64,000 bases of DNA from Streptomyces roseoviridis (GTDB lineage: Bacteria > Actinomycetota > Actinomycetes > Streptomycetales > Streptomycetaceae): contig NZ_BAAAWU010000001.1 of NCBI RefSeq assembly GCF_039535235.1, positions 868,001 through 932,000 of the forward strand, read 5' to 3'. Shown here one piece after another: positions 1 through 12,184 of the stretch; within the stretch, counting starts at the first letter, position 1, and every line of letters begins with the position of its first letter. A program made the translations under genes and the position numbers. The notes under the pieces are model-generated. The model searched no databases. It saw only the letters and a program-made list of their open reading frames with translations, and had not been told where the DNA came from.

Positions 1-3000
1 TTGGCGACGTGTCCGCCGATCGGCTCGACGGTGGCGGGCAGGCCCGCCAGGTCGAGCGGTGCCTCGCCGGGAGCGCCCGGCCCGCCGTCCCGGCCACCGC
101 TCCGGCCGACGCCCTGGAGCAGCAGCATCACCTGGAAGAGCGGGTGGCGGGCGAGCGAGCGGGCGGGGTTGAGCTCCTCGACGATCCGCTCGAAGGGCAC
201 GTCCTGGTGCGCGTGGGCGTCGAGCTGGGTCTCCCGGACCCGGTGGAGCAGGTCGGTGAAGCTGGGGTCGCCGGAGGTGTCGGTGCGCAGCACCAGGGTG
301 TTGACGAAGAAGCCGACCAGGTCGTCCAGGGCCTCGTCCGAGCGCCCGGCGACCACGGAGCCGACCGGGATGTCGGTGCCGGCGCCGAGCCGGGTGAGCA
401 GCGCGGCGAGGCCGGCCTGCAGGGTCATGAACATCGTGACGCGGTGCTCGCGGGAGAGCTCGACGAGCGCGCGGTGCAGTGCGGCGCCGAGCGGGACGAC
501 GACCCGGTCGCCGTGGTGTCCGCTGTCGGCGCGACGGGGGCGGTCCAGCGGGAGCGAGAGCTCCTCGGGGAGGCCGGCCAGCGCGGTGCGCCAGTGGGCG
601 AGCTGCCGGGAGGCGAGGCTCTGCTCGTCGTCCTCGTCGCCGAGCAGCGCGCGCTGCCAGAGGGCGTAGTCGGCGTACTGCACGGGCAGCGGCTGCCAGT
701 CGGGTGCCTGGCCGTCGCGTCGGGCTGCGTAGGCGGCGGCCAGGTCGCGCAGGAGCGGGTCCATGGACCAGCCGTCGCCGGCGATGTGGTGCAGGACGAG
801 GACGAGCAGGTGCCGGTCGGCGCCGTCGGCGTCCGGCAGGGGCAGCAGGTGGGCCCGCAGCGGGAGTTCGGCGGCCAGGTCGAAGGGGCGGGCGGCGCAC
901 TCGGCCAGGGCGGCCGCCGGGTCGGCGGGCGGGGTGGTGCGCCGGTCGAGGGGGATGCGGGCCTCGGCGGGCGGGACGATCCGCTGCCGGGGTTCGCCGT
1001 CGTGCTCTTCGATGACGGTGCGCAGGACCTCGTGGCGTACGGCGAGGTCGGCGAGGGCGAGTGCGAGGGCGTCCGGCTCGAGCGGGCCGGTGAGGCGCAG
1101 GGCGAGCGGGAGGTTGTAGAGGGCGCTCGGCCCTTCCATGCGGTCGATGAGCCAGAGCCGCCGCTGGGCGAAGGAGAGCGGAAGGGTGTCCGGCCGCTCG
1201 CCGGCCGTGAGCGCGGGGCGGGTCCCGGTGCCGTCGGTCCCGGCGCGGTCGAGGCGCCGGGCGAGGCCGGCCACCGTCGGGGCTTCGAAGACGTCCCGGA
1301 CGCCGATCTCGGCGGTGAGGACCGTGCGGACCCGGCTGACCAGCTTCATGGCGAGCAGGGAGTGCCCGCCGAGGGCGAAGAAGTCGTCGTCGGCCGAGAC
1401 CGGCCCGGTCACGCCGAGCACGTCGCAGAAGAGGCCGCAGAGGAGTTCCTCGCGTGCCGTGCGGGCGGCCCGGCCGCCGGTGAACAGCTGGAAGTCGGGG
1501 GCGGGAAGGGCGCGCCGGTCGACCTTGCCGCTGCCGGTCAGCGGCAGGGCGTCGAGGGTGACGACCGCCGAGGGCACCATGTGGGCGGGCAGGGCGTCCG
1601 CCACGAACCGCCGCAGCTCCAGGGCGAGTTCGGTGCCGGGGGCGGCGACCGCGCAGTGGGCGACCAGCCGGCGGTCGCCGTCGGGGGTGACGACGGCCTG
1701 GTGGACGGCCGGGTGGGCGGCGAGGACGGCCTCGATCTCGGCGGGCTCGATGCGGAAGCCGCGGATCTTGACCTGGTGGTCGGTGCGGCCCAGGTAGTCG
1801 ATCCGGCCGTCGCGGGTGCGCCGGACGAGGTCGCCGGTGCGGTACATCCGCTGCCCTGCGGCGTACGGATCGGCGACGAAGCGCTCGGCGGTCAGGGCGG
1901 GGCGGCCGAGGTAGCCGCGGGCCAGACCGGCGCCGCCGAGGTACAGCTCGCCGGGCACCCCGGCGGGCGCGGGGTTGAGGTGTTCGTCCAGGACGTAGGC
2001 GCGGGTGCCGAGCACGGTGCGGCCCAGGGTGGGGCGTTCCGCGTCCTCGTACGCCTGGAGCAGGGTGTCGACGGTGCACTCGGTGGGGCCGTAGAGGTTG
2101 TGGCCGGTGGTGGCGGGGGCCTCGCGCAGCCGGGTCCACAGGGACGGGCCGACCGCCTCGCCGCCGAGCAGGACGACCCGGGGCGCGGGCTCGTCCAACA
2201 GGCCCTCCTCGATGAGCTGTTCGGCGTAGGTGGGGGTGAACTGGACGGCGTCGACGCCGGCCGTACGGAGGTGCCGGACCAGGGCGGCGGGGTCGCGGCG
2301 GAGGTCGTCGCCGATGAGGTGCAGTTCGTGTCCGGCGACCATCCACAGCAGGCTGTTCCAGGAGGCGTCGAAGCAGAGCGAGGCGGTCAGCGCGGCCCGC
2401 ATCCGGCCGTGTGCCCGGGTGGGCCCGGCGAAGGTCTCCGCCCGGTGGGCGGCGAGGAGACCGGCGATCGAGCCGTGGCTGACGACGACGCCCTTGGGGC
2501 GTCCGGTGGAACCGGACGTGTAGATCACGTACGCGGCGTGCGAAGGGTCGATCCGTACGGCCGGCGCCACGGCGGGCTGCCCCGACCAGGTCTCCTCCCC
2601 CGCGTCCAGCACGGTCAGCCCCTCCAGGACCTCCCGCAACGGCCACCCGGCCGTCGTGAGCACGGCCGCCGGACGGGCGTCGGCGAGCATGTGGGCGGTC
2701 CGCTCCCGCGGATACTCGGCGTCCAGCGGCAGGAACGCCGCCCCCGCCTTCAGCACCGCCAGCACCGCGACCACCGACTCCACCGAGCGCGGCAGCGCCA
2801 GCGCCACCACGTCCTCCGCCCCCACACCCGAGGCCACCAGACCATGGGCCAACCGGTTCGCCCTCGCCTCCAGCTCGCCATAGGTCAGCCGGGTCCCGCC
2901 GAAGACCAGAGCGGTCTCCTCCGGGCTCGCGGCCACCTGGGCGGCGAAGGCAGCCGGGACGAGCGGTCGTTCGGCGGGCAGGGGGCGGTGGCCGCCGAGG

Positions 3001-6000
3001 AGTGCGGCGCGCTCGTCGTCGGCCAGCAGTGCGGCGCGGCCGATCCGCTGGTCGGGCCGGGCCGTCACCGCGGTGAGCAGCCGGCCGAAGCGGGCGGCGA
3101 GGGACGTGACGGTCTCCCGGTCGAACAGGTCGGTGGCGAAGTCGATCGCGCAGTCCAGGCCGGCGGGGGTGCCGTCCGGGTCGAAGAACTCCTCCAGCGT
3201 CACGTTGAGGTCGAACTTGGCGACGCCGGTGTCCGCCGGGAGCGCCTCCGCGCGCAGTCCGGCCGGCGCCTGGTCGGCGGCGGCGTTGGACTGGAGGACC
3301 ATCGCCACCTGGAAGAGCGGGTGGCGGGCGAGCGAGCGGGCCGGGTTGAGCTCCTCGACGATCCGCTCGAAGGGCACGTCCTGGTGGGCGTAGGCCCCGA
3401 GGCCGGTCTCCCGCACCCGGGCGAGGAGCTCGGCGAAGGTCGGGTCGCCGGAGGTGTCGGTGCGCAGCACCAGGGTGTTGACGAAGAAGCCGACCAGGTC
3501 GTCCAGGGCCTCGTCCGAGCGGCCGGCGACCACGGAGCCGATCGGGATGTCGGTGCCGGCGCCGAGCCGGGTGAGCAGCGCGGCGAGGGCCGCCTGGAAG
3601 GTCATGAACAGGGTGACCCGGTTCTCCCGGCTCAACTCCAGGAGCGAGCGGTGCAGTTCGGGTCCGATGGGCAGGGCGACGCGGTCGCCCCGGTGGTCGG
3701 CCCGGGCTCCGCGCGGCCGGTCGACGGGGAGCGTGAGCTCCTCGGGGAGGCCGGCGAGGGTGTCGCGCCAGTAGGCGAGCTGGCGCGACACCAGGCTCTC
3801 CTCGTCGTACTCGTCGCCGAGCAGCGCGCGCTGCCAGAGGGCGTAGTCGGCGTACTGGACGGGCAGCGGCTGCCAGTCGGGGGCCGTGCCGTCGCGTCGG
3901 GCTGCGTAGGCGGCGGCCAGGTCGCGCAGGAGCGGGCCCATCGACCAGCCGTCGCCGGCGATGTGGTGCAGGGCGACGACGAGGACGTGGTCCTCGGGGG
4001 CGACCCGGAGCAGGGTGACCCGTACGGGCGGTTCGGCGGCCAGGTCGAAGGGGCGGCGGGCGGCCCGGTCGACCTCGGCGTCCACGGCCTCGGGGGCGCA
4101 GTCGCGGTGTTCGACGGGCGGTGCGGCGTCGGTGGGGGCGAGGATCACCTGGTGGGGTTCGCCGTCGTGCTCTTCGATGACGGTGCGCAGGATCTCGTGC
4201 CGTACGGCGAGGTCGGCGAGGGCGAGTGCGAGGGCGTCCGGATCGAGCGGGCCGGTGAGGCGCAGGGCGAGGGGCATGTTGTAGAGGGCGCTCGGCCCTT
4301 CCATGCGGTCGATGAGCCAGAGCCGCTGCTGCGCGGAGGAGAGCGGCAGTCTTTCCGGCCGCTCTCCTGCGGTCAGGGCGAGGCGGGTGCGGGCCCCGTC
4401 GAGGCGCTGGGCCAGGCCGGCGGCGGTCGGCGCCTCGAAGACGTCCCGGATGCCGAGTTCGGTGCCGAGGGTGGCGCGGACCCGGCTGAGCAGCCGGGTG
4501 GCGAGGAGCGAGTGGCCGCCGAGGGCGAAGAAGTCGTCGTCGGCCGAGACCGGGCCGGTCGCGCCGAGCACCTCGCCGAACAGGGCGCACAGGATCTCCT
4601 CGTGCGCGCTGCGGGCGGCCCGGCCGGTGCCGCCGCTCGCCGCGAAGTCGGGGGCGGGCAGCGCGGACCGGTCGAGCTTGCCGTTGGCGGTGAGCGGCAG
4701 CGCGTCGAGGGGCACGAAGGCCGCGGGGACCATGTAGTCGGGCAGGACGGCGGCGGTGTGGGCGCGCAGCGCGGCCGGGTCGAGCGGGGTGTGCGCGACG
4801 AGGTAGGCGACGAGCCGGGTGCCGGCCGCGCCGTCCGTGGCGTCGGTGTGGGGCAGCACGGCGGCCTGGAGCACGTCGGGGTGGGCGGCCAGGACGGCCT
4901 CGATCTCGCCGGGCTCGATGCGGAAGCCGCGCACCTTCACCTGGTGGTCGGTGCGGCCCAGGTATTCGATCCGGCCGTCGGCGCGCCGTCGGACCAGGTC
5001 GCCGGTGCGGTACATCCGCTGCCCCGCGGCGTACGGGTCGGCGACGAAGCGCTCGGCGGTCAGCGCGGGGCGGCCGAGGTAGCCGCGGGCCAGGCCGGCG
5101 CCGCTGAGGTACAGCTCGCCGGGGACGCCGGGCGGTACCGGCCGCAGGCCGGTGTCGAGGACGTGGGCGCGCAGGTTGGGCAGCGGACGGCCGATGAGCG
5201 GGCGCGGGTCGCCGGCCAGCCGGTGGTACAGCGCGTCGACGGTGCACTCGGTGGGGCCGTACATGTTGAGCACGACGGTGTCGGGGGCGGCGCCGAGGGT
5301 CGTCCAGAGGCTCTGGCCCAGGGCCTCGCCGCCGACCATCAGGAGGGCGGGCGGGCAGCGGTCGAGCAGACCCTCCTCGACCAGCCGCTCGGCCTGGCCG
5401 GGGGTGACGTCGAGGACATCGGCGCCGGTGTGCTCGGCGTGGCGGACGAGGGCGGCGGCGTCGCGGCGGACGTCGTCGTCGAGCAGGTGGAGTTCCTGGC
5501 CCGCGACCATCCACAGCAGGGATTCGAGGGCCGTGTCGAAGGAGAGCGAGGCGGTCTGGGCGAACCGGAACCTGCGCCCCGGGTGGGCCTTCCGGGCGGC
5601 GGCGAGGGTCTCGTCACGGTGGAAGGCGAGGAGGTCGGCGAGTGCGCCGTGGCTGACGACGACGCCCTTGGGGCGGCCGGTGGAACCGGAGGTGTAGATC
5701 ACGTACGCGGCGTGCGAGGGATCGATCCGTACGGGCGGCGCCACGGCGGGCTGCCCCGACCAGGTCTCCTCCCCCGCGTCCAGCACGGTCAGCCCCTCCA
5801 GGACCTCCGGCAACGGCCACCCGGCCGTCGTCAGCACGGCCGCCGGACGGGCGTCGGCGAGCATGTGGGCGGTCCGCTCCCGCGGATACTCGGCGTCCAG
5901 CGGCAGGAACGCCGCCCCCGCCTTCAGCACCGCGAACACCGCGACCACCGACTCCACCGAGCGCGGCAGCGCCAGCGCCACCACGTCCTCCGCCCCCACA

Positions 6001-9000
6001 CCCGAGGCCACCAGACCATGGGCCAACCGGTTCGCACGCGCCTCCAGCTCGCCATAGGTCAGCCGCGTCCCGCCGAAGACCAGAGCGGTCTCCTCCGGAC
6101 TCGCGGCCACCTGGGCGGCGAAGGCAGCCGGGACGAGCGGGCAGGGGCCCGGGCGGTCGGTGGCGTTCCACTCGGCCAGTGCGGCGTGGCCGGCCGCGCC
6201 CAGGACATCGAGCTCGGCGACCGGGCGGTGCGGGTCGTCGGCGGCCTGGGCGAGCAGGTGGGGCAGGGCGTCGGCGAGCCGTTCGGCGGTGGACCGGTCG
6301 AACAGGTCGGTGGCGAACTCCAGGCCGCCCTCGATGCCGGCCGGGGTGCCGTCGGGGTGGTGGCGCTCGGAGAGGTTGAGGGTGAGGTCGAAGGCGGTGG
6401 TGGGCAGGCCGAGCGGCTCGTAGGCGGTGCGGGTGCCGGGGAACCCGGGGCCGCCGCCGGCCGTGTTGTCGAAGGCGATCATCACCTGGAACAGCGGGTG
6501 CCGGGCCAGCGTGCGGGCGGGGTTGAGCTCCTCGACGATCCGCTCGAACGGCACGTCCTGGTGGGCGTACGCGGCCAGGTCGGCCTCCCGCACCCGGGCG
6601 AGGAGCTCGGCGAAGGTGGGGCGGCCGGTGAGGTCGGTCCGCAGCACCAGGGTGTTGGCGAAGAAGCCGACGAGTTCGTCGAGGGCCGGGTCGAGGCGGC
6701 CGGCCAGCGGGGTGCCGATCGGCAGGTCGTCGCCGGCGCCGAAGCGGTGCAGCAGGGCGGCGTAGGCGGCCTGGAGCACCATGAAGAGGGTGACGCCGTG
6801 GGCGGCGGCCAGGTCGGCGAGGCGGGCGTGCAGGTCCGGGTCCAGGTCCAGCGGGACGACGTCGCCCCGGTGGGTCGCGACCGCCGGCCGGGGCCGGTCG
6901 AGCGGGAGCGGCAGTTCGTCCGGGAGGCCGTCCAAGGCGTCGCGCCAGTGGGCGAGCTGCCGGGACAGCGGGGACTGCGGGTCGGTGTCCGTGCCGAGCA
7001 GCCGGTGCTGCCAGAGGGTGTAGTCGGCGTACTGGACCGGCAGGGGGTCCCACACCGGACGTTCGCCGCCGAGCCGGGCGGTGTAGGCGGCGGCCAGGTC
7101 GCGGAAGAGGGGCCGCAGCGACCAGCCGTCGCTGGCGATGTGGTGCATCACCAGGAGCAGGACGTGCTCGTCGGGCCCGTGCGGGGTGGCGGGCGGCTCG
7201 GGGCGCAGGTAGGCGTGCAGCGGGATGTCGGCGGCCAGGTCGAAGGTGTGGCCGGCCAGCTCCTGCACGGGACGGTCGGTGAGGGTGAGCAGCGGCGCCG
7301 GGGGCGCGGGCAGGACCCGCTGGTGGGGGACGCCGTCGTGCTCGTCGAAGACGGTGCGCAGGGCCTCGTGGCGGTCGACGACGTCACCGAGCGCGGCTTC
7401 CAGGGCGGCGGCGTCCAGCGGGCCGGTCAGCCGGAGGGCGAGGGTGACGTTGTAGGTGGCGGCGGGGCCCTCGGCCTGGCCGAGGAACCACAGGCGGCGT
7501 TGGGCGAAGGAGACCGGCAGCCGCTCGGGCCGGGGTTCGGGGCGCAGGGCGGGCCGTGCCGGGTCGGTGGCGAGGCGGGCGGCGAGGGCGGCGACGGTCG
7601 GGGCCTGGAAGAGGTCGGCGATGGCGAGTTCGGCACCGAGCTCGGTGCGCGCCCGGCCGACCAGGCGGGTGGCGAGGAGGGAGTGGCCGCCGAGTTCGAA
7701 GAAGTCGTCGTCGATGGTGATGTCGTCGATGCCGAGGATGTCGCCGAACAGTGCGCACAGGGCCCGCTCGCGCTCGTCGCGCGGGGCGCGGCCGGTGGTG
7801 TCGGCGCCGAGGCCGGGGGCGGGCAGGGCACGCCGGTCGACCTTGCCGTTGGCGTTGAGGGGCAGGGCGGGGAGCACGACCACGGCGGCGGGGACCATGT
7901 AGCCGGGCAGGACGGCGGCGGCGAAGTGCTTCAGTTCGGCGGCGAGTCCGGGGTTCTCCTGGTGTACGGAGTCGAGCACCGCGCAGTAGCCGACGAGCCG
8001 GACGTCGCCGGGGCGGTCCTCGCGGGGGATCACGATGACCTGGCGGACGGCGGGGTGGCGGGAGAGCACGGCCTCGATCTCACCGGGCTCGATGCGGAAG
8101 CCGCGCAGTTTGACCTGGCCGTCGATCCGGCCGAGGAACTCGATCGCGCCGTCGGCCCTGCGGCGGACGAGGTCGCCGGTGCGGTACATCCGCTGCCCTG
8201 CGGCGTACGGGTCGGCGACGAACCGCTCGGCGGTCAGCGCGGGTCTGCGCCAGTAGCCGCGGGCGAGGCCCGCCCCGGCCACGTACAGCTCGCCGGGGAC
8301 GCCGGGCGGCACGGGCCGCAGACGGGCGTCGAGGACGTGGGCGCGCATGTTGTCGAGGGGGGCGCCGATGGGGGGCCGGGGGCCGGTCAGGTCGGCCGGG
8401 TCGAGGGGGTGGTGGGTGGCGAAGGTGGTGGCCTCGGTGGGGCCGTAGACGTGCGCGAGGAGCAGGTCGGGGCAGTGGTCGAGGACGCGGCGCATGAGGG
8501 TGGCGGAGGCGGCCTCGCCGCCGGTGCAGACGGTCCGCAGGGTGCGGAAGGTCTCCGGGTTCTGCTCGGCGACGAGGTCGAAGAGCGCCTTGGTGAGGAA
8601 GACGGCGGTGACGCGGTGGCGGGTGACGACGGCGTGCAGGGCGTCGGCGTCCAGGCCGCCGGGCGGGGCGACGACGACGGTGCCGCCGGACAGCAGCGGC
8701 GTCCACAGCTCGTAGGTGGCGGCGTCGAAGGCGTGCGGGGAGTGCAGCAGGATCCGCTCGTGCCGTCCGTCCCGCCAGCGGCGGTCGGCGGCGAGGTCGA
8801 CCACGTCGCGGTGGCGGACGGCGACGCCCTTGGGGGTGCCGGTGGAGCCGGAGGTGAACATCACGTAGGCGAGCCGGTCGGGGTGGACGGGCAGGGCGGG
8901 GGCGTGGGCCGGGGCGTCCTTCTCGTCGCCGGGGCGGACCACGACGGCGGTGTGCGGGAAGCCGGGGTCGGCGCGGTCGGTGAGCAGGACGGGCGCGGCG

Positions 9001-10721
9001 GTGTCGGCGAGCAGTGCGGTCATCCGCTCGGGCGGCAGGCCGGCGTGCAGGGGGACGTAGCAGCCGCCGGCCTTGAGGACGGCGAGGGTGGCGACGACCA
9101 GGTCGACGGAGCGTTCCATCTGCAGCGCGACCGGGGACTCGGGGCCGACGCCGGAGGCGATCAGGTGGTGGGCGAGGCGGTTGGCGCGGGTGTCGAGCTC
9201 GGCGTAGGAGACGGTGCCGCCGTCGTGGGCGAGGGCGGTGGCGTCCGGGGTGCGGGCGGCCTGGGCCTCGAACAGCTCCGTCAGCGAGCCGGCCGGTACG
9301 GGGGCGTCGGTGGCGTTCCACTCGTCGCGCAGGCGCCGGTGCTCCTCGGGGGCGAGGATGTCGAGGGTGCCGATCGGCGCCTCGGGGTCGGCGGCCGCGG
9401 CGGCGAGGAGCCGGCCGAGGCGCGCGAAGAGGGCGGTGACGGTGGCGGCGTCGTAGAGGTCGGCCGCGTACTCGGCGGATCCGCTGAGGCCGGCCGGGGT
9501 GCCGTCGGGGGTGTGCCGCTCGGTGATGCCGATGTTGAGGTCGAACTTGGCGACCCGCAGGCCGAGGGGTTCGGGAGCCGTGTCGAGGCCGGGCAGGCCG
9601 AGTGCGCCCTCTTCGTGGTTCTGCAGGACGAGCAGGGTCTGGAAGAGCGGGTGGCGGCCGCGGGCGCGGGCCGGGTTGACCTCCTCGACCAGGCGCTCGA
9701 AGGGCACGTCCTGGTGGGCGAAGGCGTCGAGCTGCGCTTCCCTGACCCGGCCGACGAGGGTGGCGAAGGAGGGGTCGCCGGAGGTGTCGGTGCGCAGCAC
9801 GAGGGTGTTGACGAAGAAGCCGACCAGGTCGTTCAGGGCCTCGTCGGAGCGGCCGGCCACGCCGGTGCCGAGGGGGATGTCGGTGCCGGCGCCGAGCCGC
9901 GTGAAGAGGGCGGCCAGACCGGCCTGGAGGACGGAGAACAGGGTGGTGCGGTGGCGGCGGGCCAGGTCGGCGAGGGCAGCGTGCAGTGCGGGGCCGTACG
10001 CGAAGGACACGGCGTCGGCGGCGCCGGTCGGTGCGGGCGGGCGCGGGCGGTCCACCGGAAGCTCCAGCTCCTCCGGCAGTCCGGCCAGCGTCGCGCTCCA
10101 GTAGGAGAGTTGGCGGGCCATCAGGCTGTCGGGGTCGGTGTCCTCGCCGAGCAGTTCGCGCTGCCAGAGGGCGTAGTCGGCGTACTGGACCGGCAGCGGC
10201 TCCCAGTCGGGGGCGTGGCCGTCCAGGCGGGCGGCGTAGGCGGTGGCGAGGTCGCGGAGGAGCGGGCCGAGCGACCAGCCGTCGCCGGCGATGTGGTGGA
10301 GCACGAGGAGCAGGACGTGCTCGGCGGGGGCCGGTGCCGCGTGCCCTGAGCCGGGCGGGGCGGCGGGGGTGAGCGAGAAGACCGTGACCCGGAGGGGCGT
10401 CTCGGCACTCAGGTCGAAGGTGCGGGCGGCGGCCCGGTCCCGCAGGGCGGGGTAGTCGTCCGGTGCGCAGTCCACCGTCTCGAAGGCGGTCTCCGCCTCC
10501 GCGGACGGCAGGATCCGCTGCACCGGAACTCCCTGGACCACCGGGAACACCGTGCGCAGGGCTTCGTGCCGGGCGACCACGTCCGCCGTCGCGGCGCGCA
10601 GGGCCGCGGTGTCGAGCGTGCCGCGCAGACGGACCGCGAACGGCAGGTTGTAGAGCGCGGTCGGCCCTTCGATCTGGTCGATCAGCCAGAGACGCTGTTG
10701 TGCGTACGAAACCGGGATCAC
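1..10721 (-). CDS. NRPS-3, multimodular synthetase C-A-T-C-A-T-C-A-T-C (3' end outside the window)
   Basis: This large NRPS has at least 3573 residues; its end lies beyond the left edge. Domains in order: C (residues 1-430), A (475-945), T (990-1055), C (1060-1510), A (1520-1980), T (2040-2105), C (2120-2570), A (2578-3050), T (3080-3150) and a C domain cut by the window edge. All four C domains keep the HHxxxDG motif ([18 protein letters not shown] and two HHIAGDGWS). The carrier domains read [10 protein letters not shown] or [10 protein letters not shown], and the A domains carry [11 protein letters not shown] or [11 protein letters not shown]. Start GTG at 10721 is chosen because AGAGGAAG lies just upstream and the protein then begins directly with the C-domain motif SYAQQRLWL; an in-frame GTG 18 bases upstream is possible. 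No epimerisation domain is visible. A-domain pockets are given in the findings. A thioesterase would be expected beyond the edge. Confidence 0.96.
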   Translation of the reverse strand, partial: MIPVSYAQQRLWLIDQIEGPTALYNLPFAVRLRGTLDTAALRAATADVVARHEALRTVFPVVQGVPVQRILPSAEAETAFETVDCAPDDYPALRDRAAARTFDLSAETPLRVTVFSLTPAAPPGSGHAAPAPAEHVLLLVLHHIAGDGWSLGPLLRDLATAYAARLDGHAPDWEPLPVQYADYALWQRELLGEDTDPDSLMARQLSYWSATLAGLPEELELPVDRPRPPAPTGAADAVSFAYGPALHAALADLARRHRTTLFSVLQAGLAALFTRLGAGTDIPLGTGVAGRSDEALNDLVGFFVNTLVLRTDTSGDPSFATLVGRVREAQLDAFAHQDVPFERLVEEVNPARARGRHPLFQTLLVLQNHEEGALGLPGLDTAPEPLGLRVAKFDLNIGITERHTPDGTPAGLSGSAEYAADLYDAATVTALFARLGRLLAAAAADPEAPIGTLDILAPEEHRRLRDEWNATDAPVPAGSLTELFEAQAARTPDATALAHDGGTVSYAELDTRANRLAHHLIASGVGPESPVALQMERSVDLVVATLAVLKAGGCYVPLHAGLPPERMTALLADTAAPVLLTDRADPGFPHTAVVVRPGDEKDAPAHAPALPVHPDRLAYVMFTSGSTGTPKGVAVRHRDVVDLAADRRWRDGRHERILLHSPHAFDAATYELWTPLLSGGTVVVAPPGGLDADALHAVVTRHRVTAVFLTKALFDLVAEQNPETFRTLRTVCTGGEAASATLMRRVLDHCPDLLLAHVYGPTEATTFATHHPLDPADLTGPRPPIGAPLDNMRAHVLDARLRPVPPGVPGELYVAGAGLARGYWRRPALTAERFVADPYAAGQRMYRTGDLVRRRADGAIEFLGRIDGQVKLRGFRIEPGEIEAVLSRHPAVRQVIVIPREDRPGDVRLVGYCAVLDSVHQENPGLAAELKHFAAAVLPGYMVPAAVVVLPALPLNANGKVDRRALPAPGLGADTTGRAPRDERERALCALFGDILGIDDITIDDDFFELGGHSLLATRLVGRARTELGAELAIADLFQAPTVAALAARLATDPARPALRPEPRPERLPVSFAQRRLWFLGQAEGPAATYNVTLALRLTGPLDAAALEAALGDVVDRHEALRTVFDEHDGVPHQRVLPAPPAPLLTLTDRPVQELAGHTFDLAADIPLHAYLRPEPPATPHGPDEHVLLLVMHHIASDGWSLRPLFRDLAAAYTARLGGERPVWDPLPVQYADYTLWQHRLLGTDTDPQSPLSRQLAHWRDALDGLPDELPLPLDRPRPAVATHRGDVVPLDLDPDLHARLADLAAAHGVTLFMVLQAAYAALLHRFGAGDDLPIGTPLAGRLDPALDELVGFFANTLVLRTDLTGRPTFAELLARVREADLAAYAHQDVPFERIVEELNPARTLARHPLFQVMIAFDNTAGGGPGFPGTRTAYEPLGLPTTAFDLTLNLSERHHPDGTPAGIEGGLEFATDLFDRSTAERLADALPHLLAQAADDPHRPVAELDVLGAAGHAALAEWNATDRPGPCPLVPAAFAAQVAASPEETALVFGGTRLTYGELEARANRLAHGLVASGVGAEDVVALALPRSVESVVAVFAVLKAGAAFLPLDAEYPRERTAHMLADARPAAVLTTAGWPLPEVLEGLTVLDAGEETWSGQPAVAPPVRIDPSHAAYVIYTSGSTGRPKGVVVSHGALADLLAFHRDETLAAARKAHPGRRFRFAQTASLSFDTALESLLWMVAGQELHLLDDDVRRDAAALVRHAEHTGADVLDVTPGQAERLVEEGLLDRCPPALLMVGGEALGQSLWTTLGAAPDTVVLNMYGPTECTVDALYHRLAGDPRPLIGRPLPNLRAHVLDTGLRPVPPGVPGELYLSGAGLARGYLGRPALTAERFVADPYAAGQRMYRTGDLVRRRADGRIEYLGRTDHQVKVRGFRIEPGEIEAVLAAHPDVLQAAVLPHTDATDGAAGTRLVAYLVAHTPLDPAALRAHTAAVLPDYMVPAAFVPLDALPLTANGKLDRSALPAPDFAASGGTGRAARSAHEEILCALFGEVLGATGPVSADDDFFALGGHSLLATRLLSRVRATLGTELGIRDVFEAPTAAGLAQRLDGARTRLALTAGERPERLPLSSAQQRLWLIDRMEGPSALYNMPLALRLTGPLDPDALALALADLAVRHEILRTVIEEHDGEPHQVILAPTDAAPPVEHRDCAPEAVDAEVDRAARRPFDLAAEPPVRVTLLRVAPEDHVLVVALHHIAGDGWSMGPLLRDLAAAYAARRDGTAPDWQPLPVQYADYALWQRALLGDEYDEESLVSRQLAYWRDTLAGLPEELTLPVDRPRGARADHRGDRVALPIGPELHRSLLELSRENRVTLFMTFQAALAALLTRLGAGTDIPIGSVVAGRSDEALDDLVGFFVNTLVLRTDTSGDPTFAELLARVRETGLGAYAHQDVPFERIVEELNPARSLARHPLFQVAMVLQSNAAADQAPAGLRAEALPADTGVAKFDLNVTLEEFFDPDGTPAGLDCAIDFATDLFDRETVTSLAARFGRLLTAVTARPDQRIGRAALLADDERAALLGGHRPLPAERPLVPAAFAAQVAASPEETALVFGGTRLTYGELEARANRLAHGLVASGVGAEDVVALALPRSVESVVAVLAVLKAGAAFLPLDAEYPRERTAHMLADARPAAVLTTAGWPLREVLEGLTVLDAGEETWSGQPAVAPAVRIDPSHAAYVIYTSGSTGRPKGVVVSHGSIAGLLAAHRAETFAGPTRAHGRMRAALTASLCFDASWNSLLWMVAGHELHLIGDDLRRDPAALVRHLRTAGVDAVQFTPTYAEQLIEEGLLDEPAPRVVLLGGEAVGPSLWTRLREAPATTGHNLYGPTECTVDTLLQAYEDAERPTLGRTVLGTRAYVLDEHLNPAPAGVPGELYLGGAGLARGYLGRPALTAERFVADPYAAGQRMYRTGDLVRRTRDGRIDYLGRTDHQVKIRGFRIEPAEIEAVLAAHPAVHQAVVTPDGDRRLVAHCAVAAPGTELALELRRFVADALPAHMVPSAVVTLDALPLTGSGKVDRRALPAPDFQLFTGGRAARTAREELLCGLFCDVLGVTGPVSADDDFFALGGHSLLAMKLVSRVRTVLTAEIGVRDVFEAPTVAGLARRLDRAGTDGTGTRPALTAGERPDTLPLSFAQRRLWLIDRMEGPSALYNLPLALRLTGPLEPDALALALADLAVRHEVLRTVIEEHDGEPRQRIVPPAEARIPLDRRTTPPADPAAALAECAARPFDLAAELPLRAHLLPLPDADGADRHLLVLVLHHIAGDGWSMDPLLRDLAAAYAARRDGQAPDWQPLPVQYADYALWQRALLGDEDDEQSLASRQLAHWRTALAGLPEELSLPLDRPRRADSGHHGDRVVVPLGAALHRALVELSREHRVTMFMTLQAGLAALLTRLGAGTDIPVGSVVAGRSDEALDDLVGFFVNTLVLRTDTSGDPSFTDLLHRVRETQLDAHAHQDVPFERIVEELNPARSLARHPLFQVMLLLQGVGRSGGRDGGPGAPGEAPLDLAGLPATVEPIGGHVA

Positions 10722-10766
10722 GGTGCTTCCTCTGCTCACGTCACGGCGTGGATGGGTTCGGTTGCC

Positions 10767-11765
10767 TCAGGCGGGGACGGCGGCGGTGGGCCGCACCGTC
10801 GGCCGGCAGTCCAGGAGGTCGACGGGGCGGCCCATCGCGACGGCGATCTTCCGGTCGCCGCGGTACGGATCGCGGCCGTGCGCGCAGAGCACGTTGTCGA
10901 CCAGCATCACGTCGCCGGCCTGCCAGGTCTCGCGGACGGTGGCGGCGTCGTAGGCCGCGTTGAGGGCGTCGACGTCCTCCCGGGTCAGCGGCTCGCCGTC
11001 GCCGAAGCCGGTGTTGAACGGCAGTCCGTCGGCTCCGAACTCGTCGACCATGGCCTCCCGGATGTCCGGGTCGAGGGACCACTCGTTCCAGAAGGCCAGG
11101 TGGTTGAACCAGACCTCCTCGCCGGTGTGCGGGTGGTGCACGGTGGCCGAACGCAGCTGGCTGGTGCGCAGGTTGCCGTCGGCCTGCCACTGCCAGGCGA
11201 TGCCGTTCTCCCGGCAGTACGCCTCGACGTCGGCGCGGTCCTCGGTGCCGAAGGCGGTGCGCCAGCCGAGCGAGACGTAGTCCGAGTAGTTCCGGGTGAG
11301 GGTCCAGCCGGAGGACCGGCCGCGCCGGGCCAGGTGGTCGGGCAGGGCGGCGAGGACCTTGCGGACGTCGGCGGTCGGCGTGGCGCCGCCCGACTCGGGG
11401 GCCGTCAGGCAGGCGAAGAGGAGCCGGCCGGGGAAGGTCAGGGTGTAGCTGTTCTCGTTGTGCATCCGGATCGACTGGGCGGGCGGCAGGTCGGTGGACG
11501 AGTAGACGCCGTCGCCGAAGTCGCTGCGGGGGGTGGCCTTCTCCCGGTACGGGGTGGGCTCGGGGATCAGCACGTCACGGACGGCGGCGACGTCCGCGCT
11601 GGTCGCCACCGGCAGCCCGCGCAGGAAGATCGTGCCGTGCTCGTGCAGGGCGGCGGTCAGCGCGGCCTCGTTCTCGCGCAGCCAGGCGCACGCCTCGGCG
11701 AGGCCGGCGCCGGCCGGCGCGTGGGCGAGGGCCGGGCGGCCGGGATTCAGTTCCCAGGTCGGCAT
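10767..11765 (-). CDS. SyrP-like Fe(II)/2-oxoglutarate-type dioxygenase (TauD superfamily)
   Basis: A 332-residue non-heme iron oxygenase. It resembles SyrP, which beta-hydroxylates an amino acid tethered to an NRPS carrier domain. The iron-binding HxE is visible as HNENSYT, followed by FPGRLLFACL, with the distal histidine in AHGRDPYRGDRK and a downstream arginine for the co-substrate. It lies between the MbtH gene and NRPS-3 (45 bases upstream of the latter), so it probably hydroxylates a residue while bound to one of these synthetases, or makes a free amino acid. ATG at 11765 is preferred because GGTGAG sits 8 bases upstream. A GTG at 11777 would overlap the MbtH stop as GTGA and is a real alternative. 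Which residue is hydroxylated cannot be read from sequence. Confidence 0.9.
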   Translation of the reverse strand: MPTWELNPGRPALAHAPAGAGLAEACAWLRENEAALTAALHEHGTIFLRGLPVATSADVAAVRDVLIPEPTPYREKATPRSDFGDGVYSSTDLPPAQSIRMHNENSYTLTFPGRLLFACLTAPESGGATPTADVRKVLAALPDHLARRGRSSGWTLTRNYSDYVSLGWRTAFGTEDRADVEAYCRENGIAWQWQADGNLRTSQLRSATVHHPHTGEEVWFNHLAFWNEWSLDPDIREAMVDEFGADGLPFNTGFGDGEPLTREDVDALNAAYDAATVRETWQAGDVMLVDNVLCAHGRDPYRGDRKIAVAMGRPVDLLDCRPTVRPTAAVPA

Positions 11766-11773
11766 GGCGGCGC

Positions 11774-11986
11774 TCACCGCTGGTCGAGGGTGGCGAGCAG
11801 GCTCGCGGGGCGGATGTCGGTCCAGTTGGCCTCGATCCAGTCGAGGCACTCCTGGCGCGGGGCCTCGCCGTGGACGGTGGTCCAGCCGGCCGGCACGTCG
11901 ATCCAGACCGGCCAGAGCGAGTGCTGGTTCTCGTCGTTGACCAGCACCAGGTAGCCGGCGTTGTCGTCCTCGAACGGGTTGCTCAT
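11774..11986 (-). CDS. MbtH-like protein
   Basis: A 70-residue MbtH-family protein. Family signatures are clear: NPFED at the start, YLVLVNDENQHSLWP, then DVPAGW and a C-terminal CLDWIEANWTDIRP. MbtH proteins bind NRPS adenylation domains and are often needed for their solubility and activity. It is placed immediately before the dioxygenase and NRPS-3. GGAGACC lies just upstream of the ATG. It is the only MbtH gene seen here and may serve several of the cluster's seven A domains. Confidence 0.97.
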   Translation of the reverse strand: MSNPFEDDNAGYLVLVNDENQHSLWPVWIDVPAGWTTVHGEAPRQECLDWIEANWTDIRPASLLATLDQR

Positions 11987-12184
11987 GGTGGTCTCCGTTG
12001 GGTGAGAGGTGCTCTGGGGTGTGATTCGAAGGTAGGGGCGCCGGGCGGGCGTCAGCGGCACAAGGGACGGCAGGTGAGCGGCAGTTACGGCGCTGCCGCG
12101 CGGTGGCCGCCGAGGCGCGCGGCGGAGGTCCCGGGGTGGGGTGGCGGGTCCTCGGGGGCGGGGCGGCGGCGGGGCCGGGCGGGG

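Noticed and set aside
9..10349. A 3446-codon open frame on the plus strand
   Set aside because: It is antisense to NRPS-3. High GC keeps the opposite strand free of stops; the translation is low-complexity Gly/Glu/Val and matches nothing, whereas the minus strand has clear NRPS motifs.
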